Shown here: one piece after another, positions 25,643 through 34,384 of the stretch
Layout: each line of letters starts with the position of its first letter
How positions within the stretch are numbered: the stretch's first letter is position 1
Source: Sphingomonas sp.
GTDB lineage: Bacteria; Pseudomonadota; Alphaproteobacteria; Sphingomonadales; Sphingomonadaceae
DNA length: 36,597 nucleotides
Direction of reading: 5' to 3'
NCBI RefSeq assembly: GCF_024508665.1
Contig: NZ_JANINP010000002.1
Span: forward strand, 1 to 36,597
The notes under the pieces: model-generated
Seen by the model: only the letters and a program-made list of their open reading frames with translations
Databases searched by the model: none
Told to the model about the DNA's origin: nothing
Program-made: the position numbers and the translations under genes

Positions 25643-26698
25643 TCAGCGTCCGACCAGTGCCTGATCGCGCAGCCCACGCCACACTTTGAGCGCCTGGACT
25701 GTCTCAGCCACGTCGTGGACGCGGAGCAGCTGGACACCGGCTTCCGCCCCCTTGAGCGCCAAGGCGATCGAGCCGCCGAGTCGCTGGTCGGCGGGCGCCT
25801 CGTTGGACAGCGCGCCGATCATCCGCTTGCGGCTGGCACCGAGCAGGATCGGACAACCGAGTCCGTGGAACATAGCCAAGCCGTTCAGCAGCGAGAGATT
25901 GTCCTGGAGCGACTTGCCGAAGCCGATACCCGGATCGACGATGATCTTCGCTCGATCGACGCCCCCGGCCACCACGGCGGCGATGCGCGCGTCGAGCCAG
26001 TCGTAGACCTCGGTCAGGACGTCGCCGTAACCGCTGCCGCCATGCGGCCCCTTGGCCGGGTCGGGCGAGTGCATGAGCACGACCGGGCAGCCGGCCTTCG
26101 CCACCACGTCGAGAGCCCTGTCATCCCACAACAACGCTGCGACGTCGTTGACGATCGCGGCACCTGCGGCGAGTGCCGCCTCCATCAACACTGCCTTGCG
26201 CGTATCGACCGACACCAAAGTCCCGGCGCGAACGAGGCCGCGAACGACCGGCTCGACGCGCTGCTTCTCATCCTCTTCCCAGACGAGTTCCGCGCCCGGC
26301 CGCGTCGATTCGCCGCCGACATCGATTAGCGCCGCGCCCGCCGTCGACATTGCGACGCCTGCAGCGACGGGGTCCTCCTGTTCGCCGCCATCGGAGAAGC
26401 TGTCGGGTGTGACGTTGAGGATGCCGGCGACCAGAGGCTGATCGAAACGCAACGTGCGGTCGCCGAGCGTCAGGGGTGCGCGTGGACACGTGATCGCGGC
26501 GTGGAGCGTAGCAGCGCGTTCGTTGTCCGCGCCTAGCGTGCGCTCGAATTCGGCGATCGGGACAGTTCGCCTGGCCCCGTTCTCGATCACCTCATAGGCG
26601 GCGAACCATTGCATCCCGCCCGCCAGCCGCGCGACCTCGCCGTCGCGACCGATCGGCGTATCGACGAACTGGACGGGGCGGAGATGGAGGTTTGCCAT
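25643..26698 (-). CDS. folP: Dihydropteroate synthase
   Basis: A 351-residue enzyme that condenses 6-hydroxymethyl-dihydropterin diphosphate with p-aminobenzoate in folate synthesis. The TIM-barrel motifs are GILNVTPDSFSDGG, LIDVGGESTRPGAE, VSVDTRKAVLMEAAL, IVNDVAAL, VVLMHS, IIVDPGIGFGKSLQDN and LLGASRKRMIG. The C-terminal strand contains LLRVHDVAETVQAL. About 90 residues precede the catalytic barrel, an extension common in alphaproteobacterial DHPS. It follows ccrM after 59 bp and could be read from the same transcript, although a hairpin sits in that gap. No mobile or sulfonamide-resistance context is seen. Confidence 0.97.
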   Translation of the reverse strand: MANLHLRPVQFVDTPIGRDGEVARLAGGMQWFAAYEVIENGARRTVPIAEFERTLGADNERAATLHAAITCPRAPLTLGDRTLRFDQPLVAGILNVTPDSFSDGGEQEDPVAAGVAMSTAGAALIDVGGESTRPGAELVWEEDEKQRVEPVVRGLVRAGTLVSVDTRKAVLMEAALAAGAAIVNDVAALLWDDRALDVVAKAGCPVVLMHSPDPAKGPHGGSGYGDVLTEVYDWLDARIAAVVAGGVDRAKIIVDPGIGFGKSLQDNLSLLNGLAMFHGLGCPILLGASRKRMIGALSNEAPADQRLGGSIALALKGAEAGVQLLRVHDVAETVQALKVWRGLRDQALVGR

Positions 26699-26710
26699 TC
26701 ACTTGCTTCC

Positions 26711-26737
26711 GTCATGCCGGGACAAGCCCGGGGTGAC
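26711..26737. repeat. REP-like palindrome between ccrM and folP
   Basis: GTCATGCCGGG pairs with CCCGGGGTGAC around the loop ACAAG, with one internal mismatch and a G-T pair. The sequence resembles the short CCCGGG-type palindromes scattered in sphingomonad chromosomes. On the minus strand it would form a hairpin in the ccrM-folP transcript, but there is no U-tract. Confidence 0.6.
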
Positions 26738-26757
26738 GCATTCCTGGCTCGGTATCG

Positions 26758-27999
<1,242 letters not shown>

Positions 28000-28044
28000 G
28001 GGAGCGGAACATTTTACGACCTGCACGAGATGTTGAGTCGCGAG

Positions 28045-28053
28045 TTATCCACA
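28045..28053 (+). promoter_or_regulatory. Perfect DnaA-box consensus in the rnhB-ccrM gap
   Basis: TTATCCACA at 28045-28053 equals the strong DnaA-box consensus. It sits 145 bp upstream of the ccrM start between GANTC sites at 28035-28039 and 28082-28086; a third GANTC site is at 27949-27953. A 9-bp match can arise by chance, so the binding role is inferred from context. Confidence 0.45.
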
Positions 28054-28086
28054 GCCCCAATCTATGGGGTGTGGCACAAAAGACTC

Positions 28087-28704
28087 TTAAAAAGGCAGAA
28101 CCGAAATTTCCTGTGGCTGCGCCGCTTGGGCGACCGGCGCGAAGCTGCGGCGATGTAGCGGACACGGGCCGTGCTCGCGCAACGCGCGCAAATGCTCGGG
28201 CGCGCTATAGCCCTTGTTCGTGTGCCAGCCGTAATGCGGATAGGATTCGGCGTGGGTGATCATGATCGTGTCGCGAGTGTGCTTGGCGACGATCGAGGCG
28301 GCTGCGATTGACATGCTGATGCAGTCCCCGCCGACGATAGCGGTCGCCTGATACGTCCAGCGCGGTAGACGATTGCCGTCGACCAGAACGTGACCCGGCG
28401 GGCAGCCAAGTGCTTCGACCGCCAGCGTCATCGCCTTCATCGTCGCCCAGTAGATGTTGAGGCTGTCGATCTCGTCGGCCTCGACGATACCCACGCCAAC
28501 CGTCGCGCAATCCATCAATCGGGCGTGCAGCCGGGCGCGCTCGGCAGCGGTGAGCTTCTTCGAATCGTCGAGCCCGCGGGGGATGCCTTTGGCCGGCAGG
28601 ATCACCGCGGCCGCGACGACCGGCCCGGCGAGAGGCCCGCGGCCGGCTTCGTCGACGCCGGCGACCGGGGCGAGGCAGAGCTTTTCGTGTTTGAGCCCGG
28701 GCAT
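28087..28704 (-). CDS. rnhB: Ribonuclease HII
   Basis: A 205-residue endonuclease that cuts the RNA strand of RNA-DNA hybrids and removes misincorporated ribonucleotides. The catalytic [29 protein letters not shown] and LVDGNRLPR are present, as are the acidic catalytic residues and the C-terminal SIVAKHTRD, followed by [22 protein letters not shown] 28704 shares its A with the TGA stop of the upstream thiD fusion (TGATG), so translation is coupled. It precedes ccrM by 186 bp. Length and motifs are normal for the family. Confidence 0.97.
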   Translation of the reverse strand: MPGLKHEKLCLAPVAGVDEAGRGPLAGPVVAAAVILPAKGIPRGLDDSKKLTAAERARLHARLMDCATVGVGIVEADEIDSLNIYWATMKAMTLAVEALGCPPGHVLVDGNRLPRWTYQATAIVGGDCISMSIAAASIVAKHTRDTIMITHAESYPHYGWHTNKGYSAPEHLRALREHGPCPLHRRSFAPVAQAAQPQEISVLPF

Positions 28705-29861
28705 CAGTCAAGCCGCCAAGGCGGATAGCGCCGGTTTTCCCCGGCCTGGTACAGACATACCGGGTTGCCCGACGGATCGGTCAGGCGCGCTTCGCGCCAC
28801 AACCAGGATTGGTCGGTGGGGAGTTGGTCGAAAGTCACGCCTGCATTCTTTAACCGATCTACCTCGGCATCCAAATTCTCGCATTCGAAAAAGATGGTCG
28901 GCCGTGCCCCCGCCTCGACCGACAGCGTCGCGCCACCCGCTGCTTCGAATCGACCATAATGCGCATCGTCGGTTTCCACGATCTGCTTGAGCCCAAGCGC
29001 CGTATAAAAGGCGCAGGAAGCGGCATAATCGTTTGTTGGGATCGTCACCTGATTGAGCCGCGCGCCCGGTCCGAGATCGAGCCGGACAGACTGCTGCCCC
29101 ATCGGCCCGTGCCCGCCGCCCAGGCCGGGCGCATCCTTGATCGCGATCCGCACGAACCGCCGCGCGCGAGCGATCGCCGACTTCCAAGGGCAGCCTCGGG
29201 CAAGGTAGGTCGCGATCGCGGACGCTAGCGTGCAGCCGGTACCATGCGTTTGATAGGAAGCGATCCGGTCGGCTCGCCATCGGGTCCACTCGCCAGCGCC
29301 GTCAATCAGCCAATCGACGACCTCGTCGCCGTCGCCGTGCCCGCCTTTGGCAAGAACGGGGGTCCCGAGGCGCTTGGCGTAAACGGTTGCCGCTGCTTGC
29401 ACATCGTCGGCAGGGGTCACATCGAGTCCGGACAAGGCGGCGAGTTCGGAGAGGTTGGGAGTCACCAGCGACGCGAGGCGACCGAGCCGCTCAAAGGCAG
29501 CAACCGTGTCTTCGTCCGCTAAGATTGACCCGCTCGTCGCTACCATCACCGGATCGAACACGATCGGCACGTCGAGCGACTCGAGCACGTCCGCCACCGC
29601 GTTCGCGGTCCCCGCCGATCCAATCATCCCGATCTTGACCGCGTCGATGCCGATATCTGTCACCACCGAATTGATCTGCGCGATCACCATCTCGGTCGGC
29701 ACTGTCAGCGCTGCCTGGACGCCCAAAGTGTTCTGCGCGGTGATCGCGGTGATCGCGGTCATGGCGTGGCCGCCGAGCATCGTCACCGTCTTGATATCGG
29801 CCTGAATCCCCGCGCCACCGCCCGAATCGGACCCGGCGATGATCAGGACGCGCGGCGTCAT
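28704..29861 (-). CDS. thiD: Fusion of ThiD kinase and VOC-family domain
   Basis: A 385-residue single frame starting ATG 29861, which overlaps the pheA stop as ATGA. Residues 1 to about 260 are a complete hydroxymethylpyrimidine (phosphate) kinase: [60 protein letters not shown] and the anion hole [14 protein letters not shown] short linker ([12 protein letters not shown]) leads to a VOC (glyoxalase-like) fold: [64 protein letters not shown]. The VOC half has Gln where the first metal-ligand His usually stands. ThiD makes the pyrimidine moiety of thiamine; the role of the VOC part is unknown. Confidence 0.9.
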   Translation of the reverse strand: MTPRVLIIAGSDSGGGAGIQADIKTVTMLGGHAMTAITAITAQNTLGVQAALTVPTEMVIAQINSVVTDIGIDAVKIGMIGSAGTANAVADVLESLDVPIVFDPVMVATSGSILADEDTVAAFERLGRLASLVTPNLSELAALSGLDVTPADDVQAAATVYAKRLGTPVLAKGGHGDGDEVVDWLIDGAGEWTRWRADRIASYQTHGTGCTLASAIATYLARGCPWKSAIARARRFVRIAIKDAPGLGGGHGPMGQQSVRLDLGPGARLNQVTIPTNDYAASCAFYTALGLKQIVETDDAHYGRFEAAGGATLSVEAGARPTIFFECENLDAEVDRLKNAGVTFDQLPTDQSWLWREARLTDPSGNPVCLYQAGENRRYPPWRLD

Positions 29862-30748
29862 CCCCGCTTCCGTGCCTGGGGATAAGAGCCCAACACACGC
29901 ATCCATTTCGAGTGAAACCCGAGCTCCTCCAGCGCGCGGTCGAGATTCTCGTCGCCCGGCCGTCCCTCGACATCGGCGTAGAAATCGGTCGCCGCGAAGC
30001 TGCCGCCGCGCTGATAGCTTTCGAGCTTGGTCATGTTGACGCCGTTGGTCGCGAACCCGCCCATCGCTTTATAAAGTGCGGCCGGCACGTTCTTCACCTC
30101 GAAGATGATCGTCGTCATGAACGGGCCATCGCCGGTCAGCGGCCGGCTGCCCCGCGCCAAGGTCACAAAGCGGGTAGTATTGTGCTCGGCATCGGCGATG
30201 TCGCTGGCCAGTGTCTGCAAGCCATAGATCTTGGCCGCGGGCGGCGGCGCGAGCGCGGCAACCTTGGGATCATTGATCTCGGCGACCAAAGCGGCGGCGC
30301 CGGCGGTATCGGGATAGGCGATCGGGGTGATGCCATGCGCCTTCAGCCAGTGCCGGCATTGGCCCAGCGCCTGGGGATGGCTCATCGCTTCCTTGACGCC
30401 GTCGAGCGGTCCGACACCCATCAAGGCGTAGCGGATCGGCAGGAAATGCTCGCCGGTGATGACCAACCCCGATTCGGGCAGCAGGAAATGGATATCGGCG
30501 ACCCGCCCATGAAGTGAGTTTTCGATCGGGATGACCGCGCAATCGGCGCGCCCCTCCTTCACCGCATCGATCGCGTCGTCGAAGCTGAAGCAGGGCAACG
30601 GCAGTCCATTGGGAAAGGTTTCCTCGACCGCGACATGGCTGTTGGCGCCCGGCGCGCCCTGAAACGCCACCGCGCGCTCTGGCTCGCGGGCGGCGGCTTC
30701 GGTCATCGCGGCGACGATGGGTTGTGCGGGGGCGGCGAAGTTCTCCAT
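29858..30748 (-). CDS. pheA: Prephenate dehydratase with ACT domain
   Basis: A 296-residue enzyme that converts prephenate to phenylpyruvate for phenylalanine synthesis. The catalytic domain has VAFQGAPGANSHVAVEE, CAVIPIENSLHGRVADIHFL, the substrate segment HPQALGQCRHWL, YPDTAGAAALVAE, and the catalytic Thr-Arg-Phe in NTTRFVTLAR. The ACT regulatory domain starts at TTIIFEVKNVPAALYKAM, with MTKLESYQRGG where E. coli has the phenylalanine-binding ESRP. There is no chorismate mutase domain, so it is the monofunctional type. It is first of an overlapping series with thiD-VOC and rnhB. Confidence 0.95.
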   Translation of the reverse strand: MENFAAPAQPIVAAMTEAAAREPERAVAFQGAPGANSHVAVEETFPNGLPLPCFSFDDAIDAVKEGRADCAVIPIENSLHGRVADIHFLLPESGLVITGEHFLPIRYALMGVGPLDGVKEAMSHPQALGQCRHWLKAHGITPIAYPDTAGAAALVAEINDPKVAALAPPPAAKIYGLQTLASDIADAEHNTTRFVTLARGSRPLTGDGPFMTTIIFEVKNVPAALYKAMGGFATNGVNMTKLESYQRGGSFAATDFYADVEGRPGDENLDRALEELGFHSKWMRVLGSYPQARKRG

Positions 30749-30831
30749 GGGCGGCGGCGATTAGAGAGGTGCCCCCTTAGTAGCAACCCGAGCTTTGCTT
30801 GAGCTTCACTCGCCGCGCTCCCGCGCGTTGT

Positions 30832-30913
30832 GCGGCACCGGCCCGCTCCCCCACCCGACCGCCCAATCAGGATATGTTATGGGCGGTCGGGTGGGGAAGC
30901 GGGCCGGTGCCGC
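30832..30913. repeat. Long near-perfect inverted repeat in the pheA-cytochrome c gap
   Basis: Bases 30832-30864 pair with 30881-30913: 33 bp with a single mismatch (30848/30897) around a 16-nt loop. The arms are extremely GC-rich, for example GGCACCGGCCCG. It lies between the divergent pheA (start 30748) and cytochrome c (start 31011) genes, so it is not placed as a terminator. The whole gap of 262 bp holds no gene. Confidence 0.85.
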
Positions 30914-31010
30914 TGCGACCGTCAGGTCGCAAACAAACACTCCACCTTGCCCCCCGCGAATACGCTTACTAAAGGGCTGCTACTCAATTCAGGGGCGTAC
31001 GCGAAAAATC

Positions 31011-31682
31011 ATGTCCGACAAGACCAACACGATCGCTGGCTGGACCCTCGCAGGGTGCTTTGTCGCGCTGGGGGCCACGATCGTTGGCGGGATGATGTTC
31101 CACAGCGGCGAGCCCAAGAAGGAAGGCTATCCGGTTGAGGCGGCGGACGAAGGCGGCGACAGCGGCGCCGCGGCCGAAGTGCCGATTGCGTCCCTGCTGC
31201 CCACGGCCGACGCCGCCAAGGGCGCCGAAGTCTTCAAGAAGTGCGCGGCGTGCCACACGATCAATCAGGGCGGCGCCAACGGCATTGGCCCGAATCTCTA
31301 TGCGACGGTCGGCGAAGCGGTCGCGCAGGGCAAGGGCGGGTTCGCCTTCTCCGACGCGCTCAAGGCCAAGGGCGGCAAGTGGGACTTCGACTCGCTCAAC
31401 GCCTGGCTGACCAGCCCGCGCAAGTTTGCGCCAGGCACCAAGATGACCTTCGCCGGCCTGTCCAACCCCAAGGATCGCGCCGACGTGATCCTGTACCTGA
31501 ACCAGCAGGGCTCGAACCTGCCGCTGCCCGCGGCCCCCGCGGCTGCCCCGGCAGGCAAGGATGCCAAGGCCGCCGACGGTAACAGCGCGGCGCCGGCTGA
31601 CGGCAATGCGACCGCCCCTGCGGACGGCAATGCCGCTGCCCCGGCCGCTGGCAACACCGCCGCGCCTGCGGCCAAGAAGTAA
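31011..31682 (+). CDS. Membrane-anchored class I cytochrome c
   Basis: A 223-residue protein with an uncleaved N-terminal anchor (NTIAGWTLAGCFVALGATIV) and the MMFHSGEPKKEGYPVEA linker found in alphaproteobacterial CycM-like cytochromes. The heme site is CAACH at 78-82, and Met145 in GTKMTFAG is the likely sixth ligand. It would carry electrons in the periplasm between the bc1 complex and an oxidase. The C-terminal 45 residues are Ala/Pro-rich and include four 8-residue repeats of the type ADGNAAAP, a likely flexible tail. The frame is open upstream, but family comparison favours ATG 31011. It faces away from pheA across a long hairpin. Confidence 0.92.
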   Translation: MSDKTNTIAGWTLAGCFVALGATIVGGMMFHSGEPKKEGYPVEAADEGGDSGAAAEVPIASLLPTADAAKGAEVFKKCAACHTINQGGANGIGPNLYATVGEAVAQGKGGFAFSDALKAKGGKWDFDSLNAWLTSPRKFAPGTKMTFAGLSNPKDRADVILYLNQQGSNLPLPAAPAAAPAGKDAKAADGNSAAPADGNATAPADGNAAAPAAGNTAAPAAKK

Positions 31683-31705
31683 GCTTCTAAAATTCGCGAC
31701 AAACC

Positions 31706-31839
31706 AGTTCCTCCCCGAGCTCGCTCGGGGAGGGGGACCGCGCACGTTAGTGCGTGGTGGAGGGGCTGGTTGAGTAGCAAAGCCCCTCCACCATCGCTTC
31801 GCGATGGTCCCCCTCCCCGAACAAGTTCGGGGAGGAACT
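31706..31839. repeat. Inverted pair of REP-like elements
   Basis: Two units of about 60 bp (31707-31767 and 31781-31838) are inverted copies of each other around a 13-nt spacer. Both read GTTCCTCCCCGA ... TCGGGGAGGGGGACC ... GGTGGAGGGGCT. They differ mainly in two small internal hairpin loops. The pair fills the gap between convergent genes, the cytochrome c gene and the LOG-family gene, and may also terminate transcription from both sides. Similar structured units are common in sphingomonad intergenic DNA. Confidence 0.85.
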
Positions 31840-31852
31840 CAAATGACTGGGT

Positions 31853-32788
31853 TCACCGCGCAGTGTCAGCCTGCGCTGCGATCTCTTCCGCGGCGTGCTG
31901 CTCCGCTTCGGCAAGACCAATATCCAGCGACCGGTCCTGATAAAAGCGCTGGACGCATTCCCAGCCCTCTTCCGCCGTCTCGCAATAGGTGAAGATGTCG
32001 AGGTCCTTGGCGCTGACCACGCCTTCTTCGACCAAAGCTTCGAAATTGACCACGCGCTGCCAGAATTCCTTGCCATAGAGCAGCACCGGGATCGGCTGGA
32101 TCTTGCCGGTCTGGATCAGCGTCAGCAGCTCGAACAGCTCGTCGAACGTGCCGAATCCACCCGGAAACGCTGCCAAGGCGCGCGCATGGAGCAGGAAGTG
32201 CATCTTGCGCAGCGCGAAATAGTGGAACTGCAGGCTCAGCCGTGGCGTCACATAGGGATTCGGCGCCTGTTCGTGCGGCAGCACGATGTTGAGACCGATC
32301 GATTCGGCACCGACATCCGCCGCGCCGCGATTGGCCGCTTCCATGATCGACGGGCCGCCGCCCGAACAGACGACGAAATGGCGGCGTCCGTCGGTGTCGA
32401 CCGGGAAGCTCGACGCCAGCCGGCCGAGTTCGCGCGCAACGTCATAATATCTCGACTTGGCGACCAGCCGCTCGGCAATCTTGCGTGACGTGTCATCGAC
32501 CGCCGCATCGAGCAGTGCCTGCGCCTTGTCCGGCGCGGGAATGCGTGCCGATCCGTACATCACGAAGGTGGATGCGATTCCTGCTTCGTCGATCACCAGT
32601 TCGGGCTTGAGAAGCTCTAGCTGGAACCGGACCGGACGGAGATCCTCGCGGAGCAGGAAGTCCATGTCCTGGAAGGCGAGCCGATAGGCCGGATCCTGGG
32701 TCTGCGGGGTGGAGACACCGCCCTTGGCGCGGTCGGCTTCCTGTTTCGCGCGCGGGAAAACGCGCGACGGTACTCGGGTATCAGTCAT
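31853..32788 (-). CDS. LOG-family (TIGR00730) Rossmann-fold protein
   Basis: A 311-residue protein carrying the LOG signatures: SGGGPSIMEAANRGAADVG, the loop TFVMYGSARIP, and the PGGxGTxxE motif as PGGFGTFDELFE. These are nucleotide 5'-monophosphate nucleosidase motifs; plant LOG enzymes release cytokinin bases, and bacterial members hydrolyse AMP or related nucleotides. The N-terminal extension of about 70 residues (including RLAFQDMDFLLREDLRPVRFQLE) marks the longer alphaproteobacterial subgroup. It is transcribed toward the REP pair. No operon partner is evident. Confidence 0.9.
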   Translation of the reverse strand: MTDTRVPSRVFPRAKQEADRAKGGVSTPQTQDPAYRLAFQDMDFLLREDLRPVRFQLELLKPELVIDEAGIASTFVMYGSARIPAPDKAQALLDAAVDDTSRKIAERLVAKSRYYDVARELGRLASSFPVDTDGRRHFVVCSGGGPSIMEAANRGAADVGAESIGLNIVLPHEQAPNPYVTPRLSLQFHYFALRKMHFLLHARALAAFPGGFGTFDELFELLTLIQTGKIQPIPVLLYGKEFWQRVVNFEALVEEGVVSAKDLDIFTYCETAEEGWECVQRFYQDRSLDIGLAEAEQHAAEEIAAQADTAR

Positions 32789-32861
32789 CCCAGCGCGTTA
32801 GAGCAAAGTCGTGACGGATTGAAGGGTCTCATAAATAGTCCCTCCCGCTTGCCAAGAGGGG

Positions 32862-33530
32862 CTAGCGGCAGAAGCTCTTATGATCGTCTTCGAGGTGCAG
32901 ATGGTTGTGGTGGGCCGCATTGTAATCGGGACTGAGCACCGTTCCGAACCGCTTGCATGCGGACGTGTGGATTACCTCCAGGAACCGTCGCACATCGTCA
33001 CTATCCGACCGCCAGTCATTCTCGATCGACACCCGGCGGCCGTCCTCCAGGATGAATGCCGACACATCCACCGCGTTGGCCAAAGCATGGCCCGATAATC
33101 GCTCGAACGGGGTGCCGATCGTGTTGCGGCAGGCATAAGTGCCGAAAGTTTCGATCTTGACCAGGCGACTGCCCAGAATTTGGTAGGCGGCGGGAGCGAC
33201 CGCATTGCGCGTCCAGCCGATGAATTCTTCGGCGAGCCCACAGCGCATCGCCTTGAGCCCGGTGACGGGCACGCCGATGTCGATCAGCTGTACCGCACCG
33301 ACGACGGTGCAGCCTCCGCCATAATCGCGGTCGGGCAAAGGCGAATAGCGCACCCGTTCGCGAGACAGGTCGGCGTAGCACATCTGCGTTTCGCGGCTGG
33401 TCGGCAGGTTGAGCGTGACCGGCGGAGCGCCTGCCGGGCGGCTCGGCGGCGGGGGCAAACGGTCATTGCCCCCTCCGCCAAACAGGCAACCCGACAGCAC
33501 AAAGCCGAGCAAGGGAACGAGACGCTTCAC
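32862..33530 (-). CDS. Extensin-like lipoprotein with M15-type metal-site signature
   Basis: A 222-residue protein with a lipoprotein signal (lipobox LSGC, Cys15) followed by a Pro-rich linker NDRLPPPPSRPAG. The remainder is the extensin-like C-terminal domain (PF06904), including GGGCTVVGAVQLIDIG, and the metal-site-like SGHALANAVDVSAFIL (S-x-H ... D) and HNHLHLED (HxH). Those motifs resemble D,D-carboxypeptidases of the M15/MepA group, so a peptidoglycan-trimming role is plausible despite the name. Several cysteines (for example in MCYADL, YACRNT and SACKRFG) may form disulfides. A CtrA-box-like site lies just upstream. Confidence 0.88.
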   Translation of the reverse strand: MKRLVPLLGFVLSGCLFGGGGNDRLPPPPSRPAGAPPVTLNLPTSRETQMCYADLSRERVRYSPLPDRDYGGGCTVVGAVQLIDIGVPVTGLKAMRCGLAEEFIGWTRNAVAPAAYQILGSRLVKIETFGTYACRNTIGTPFERLSGHALANAVDVSAFILEDGRRVSIENDWRSDSDDVRRFLEVIHTSACKRFGTVLSPDYNAAHHNHLHLEDDHKSFCR

Positions 33531-33550
33531 GCGTATGGATGTGCGCGAAC

Positions 33551-33569
33551 ATGGTTAACGAATCGCTAA
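33551..33569 (-). promoter_or_regulatory. CtrA-box-like site before the extensin-like gene
   Basis: The minus strand reads TTAG-CGATTCG-TTAACCAT, one mismatch from TTAA-N7-TTAAC, about 20-40 bp before the start at 33530. This is a sequence match only. Confidence 0.4.
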
Positions 33570-33593
33570 TCCTGCGACGGCGCGTGCTGTCGA

Positions 33594-34235
33594 TCAGGCG
33601 AAGGTTTCGGCGTAATCGGGGCCCCTCGCTTGGAGATCGTCAAACTGCGAAATCATTCTGATCAGCACGATTGCCAGCGGTATGTCGATCGCCAAGGTTG
33701 CAATGTCGATCCAGCTCGACGCGATCAGGCTGGCGGCGTCGGCCTTGGCAAACGAGAGCCGGGTCGAAACGTTACCGAGCGCGTTGCTCACAAGCCACAA
33801 GCCCCACCACCATCGCATGAGCGGCGGCACGGCTACCGAAGTGGGATCGTGAGGACTGACGCTGGCTTGCCAAGTCTCGCGCAGCCCCTGGAAAGGCTTC
33901 CACAAAAGGGCGACCGGTATGAAGAACCAACCGACATTCCATCCCGGCGTGACTGTCATCGAATCGGACATCGAATGCGCGTTGGCGTTCACCCGCATGA
34001 TCCAACGAGCGACGAATATGATCGAGCTCAGCGTGGCCACCAGCAGCGCAACCCCGCCAACGCCAGTTATCATGTCGGCTGTTTCGGCCGCGGGGCCCGT
34101 GCCGGATGCGGCACCGTTCAGCGCGGCAATGGTCGTCGCGGCGCCGATCGTATAGACCAGATCTGCCGCAAGCCACGCCAGCACGGCAATAATTGCGGCG
34201 CGGCCGCGCCCGCCAGGATCCTTGAACTCGTACAT
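33594..34235 (-). CDS. DUF4328 membrane protein
   Basis: A 213-residue protein if started at ATG 34235, which has GGGGGAG nine bases upstream; the frame extends to 34259. It has about five membrane helices. The DUF4328 core is RVNANAHSMSDSMTVTPGWN followed by VGWFFIPVALLWKPFQGL, then RETWQAS and MRWWWGLWLVSNALGN. A conserved basic-aromatic pattern ends in helices ASSWIDIATLAIDIPLAIVLI. The function of the family is unknown. It diverges from serC and shares a promoter region with it. Confidence 0.85.
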   Translation of the reverse strand: MYEFKDPGGRGRAAIIAVLAWLAADLVYTIGAATTIAALNGAASGTGPAAETADMITGVGGVALLVATLSSIIFVARWIMRVNANAHSMSDSMTVTPGWNVGWFFIPVALLWKPFQGLRETWQASVSPHDPTSVAVPPLMRWWWGLWLVSNALGNVSTRLSFAKADAASLIASSWIDIATLAIDIPLAIVLIRMISQFDDLQARGPDYAETFA

Positions 34236-34267
34236 CTTTGGCTCTCCCCCTTGGGTCATGGCTTATC

Positions 34268-34338
34268 CCCGTCGGCTCGCCGCCGTCCAGCGCATGTCGC
34301 TTGACGCGGCGCACAATATCTTTAGGGCGGCCGACGGG
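34268..34338 (+). ncRNA. Structured serC leader candidate
   Basis: CCCGTCGGC (34268-34276) pairs perfectly with GCCGACGGG (34330-34338), extended inward by CGCC/GGCG after a bulge, enclosing about 45 nt. It ends 46 bp before the serC start. Alphaproteobacterial serC genes can have a structured leader (the serC motif, Rfam RF00517), which I cannot align from memory. It may simply be an accidental stem in the divergent promoter region. Confidence 0.25.
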
Positions 34339-34384
34339 CCACGCGGTCCCAACGCCGCGCGCGCTCTCTGCAAGGAGAGACTAC

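Noticed and set aside
28045..28053. The DnaA box as part of a replication origin.
   Set aside because: Only one consensus box is seen, with no AT-rich unwinding region or box cluster nearby; it is kept only as a regulatory candidate.
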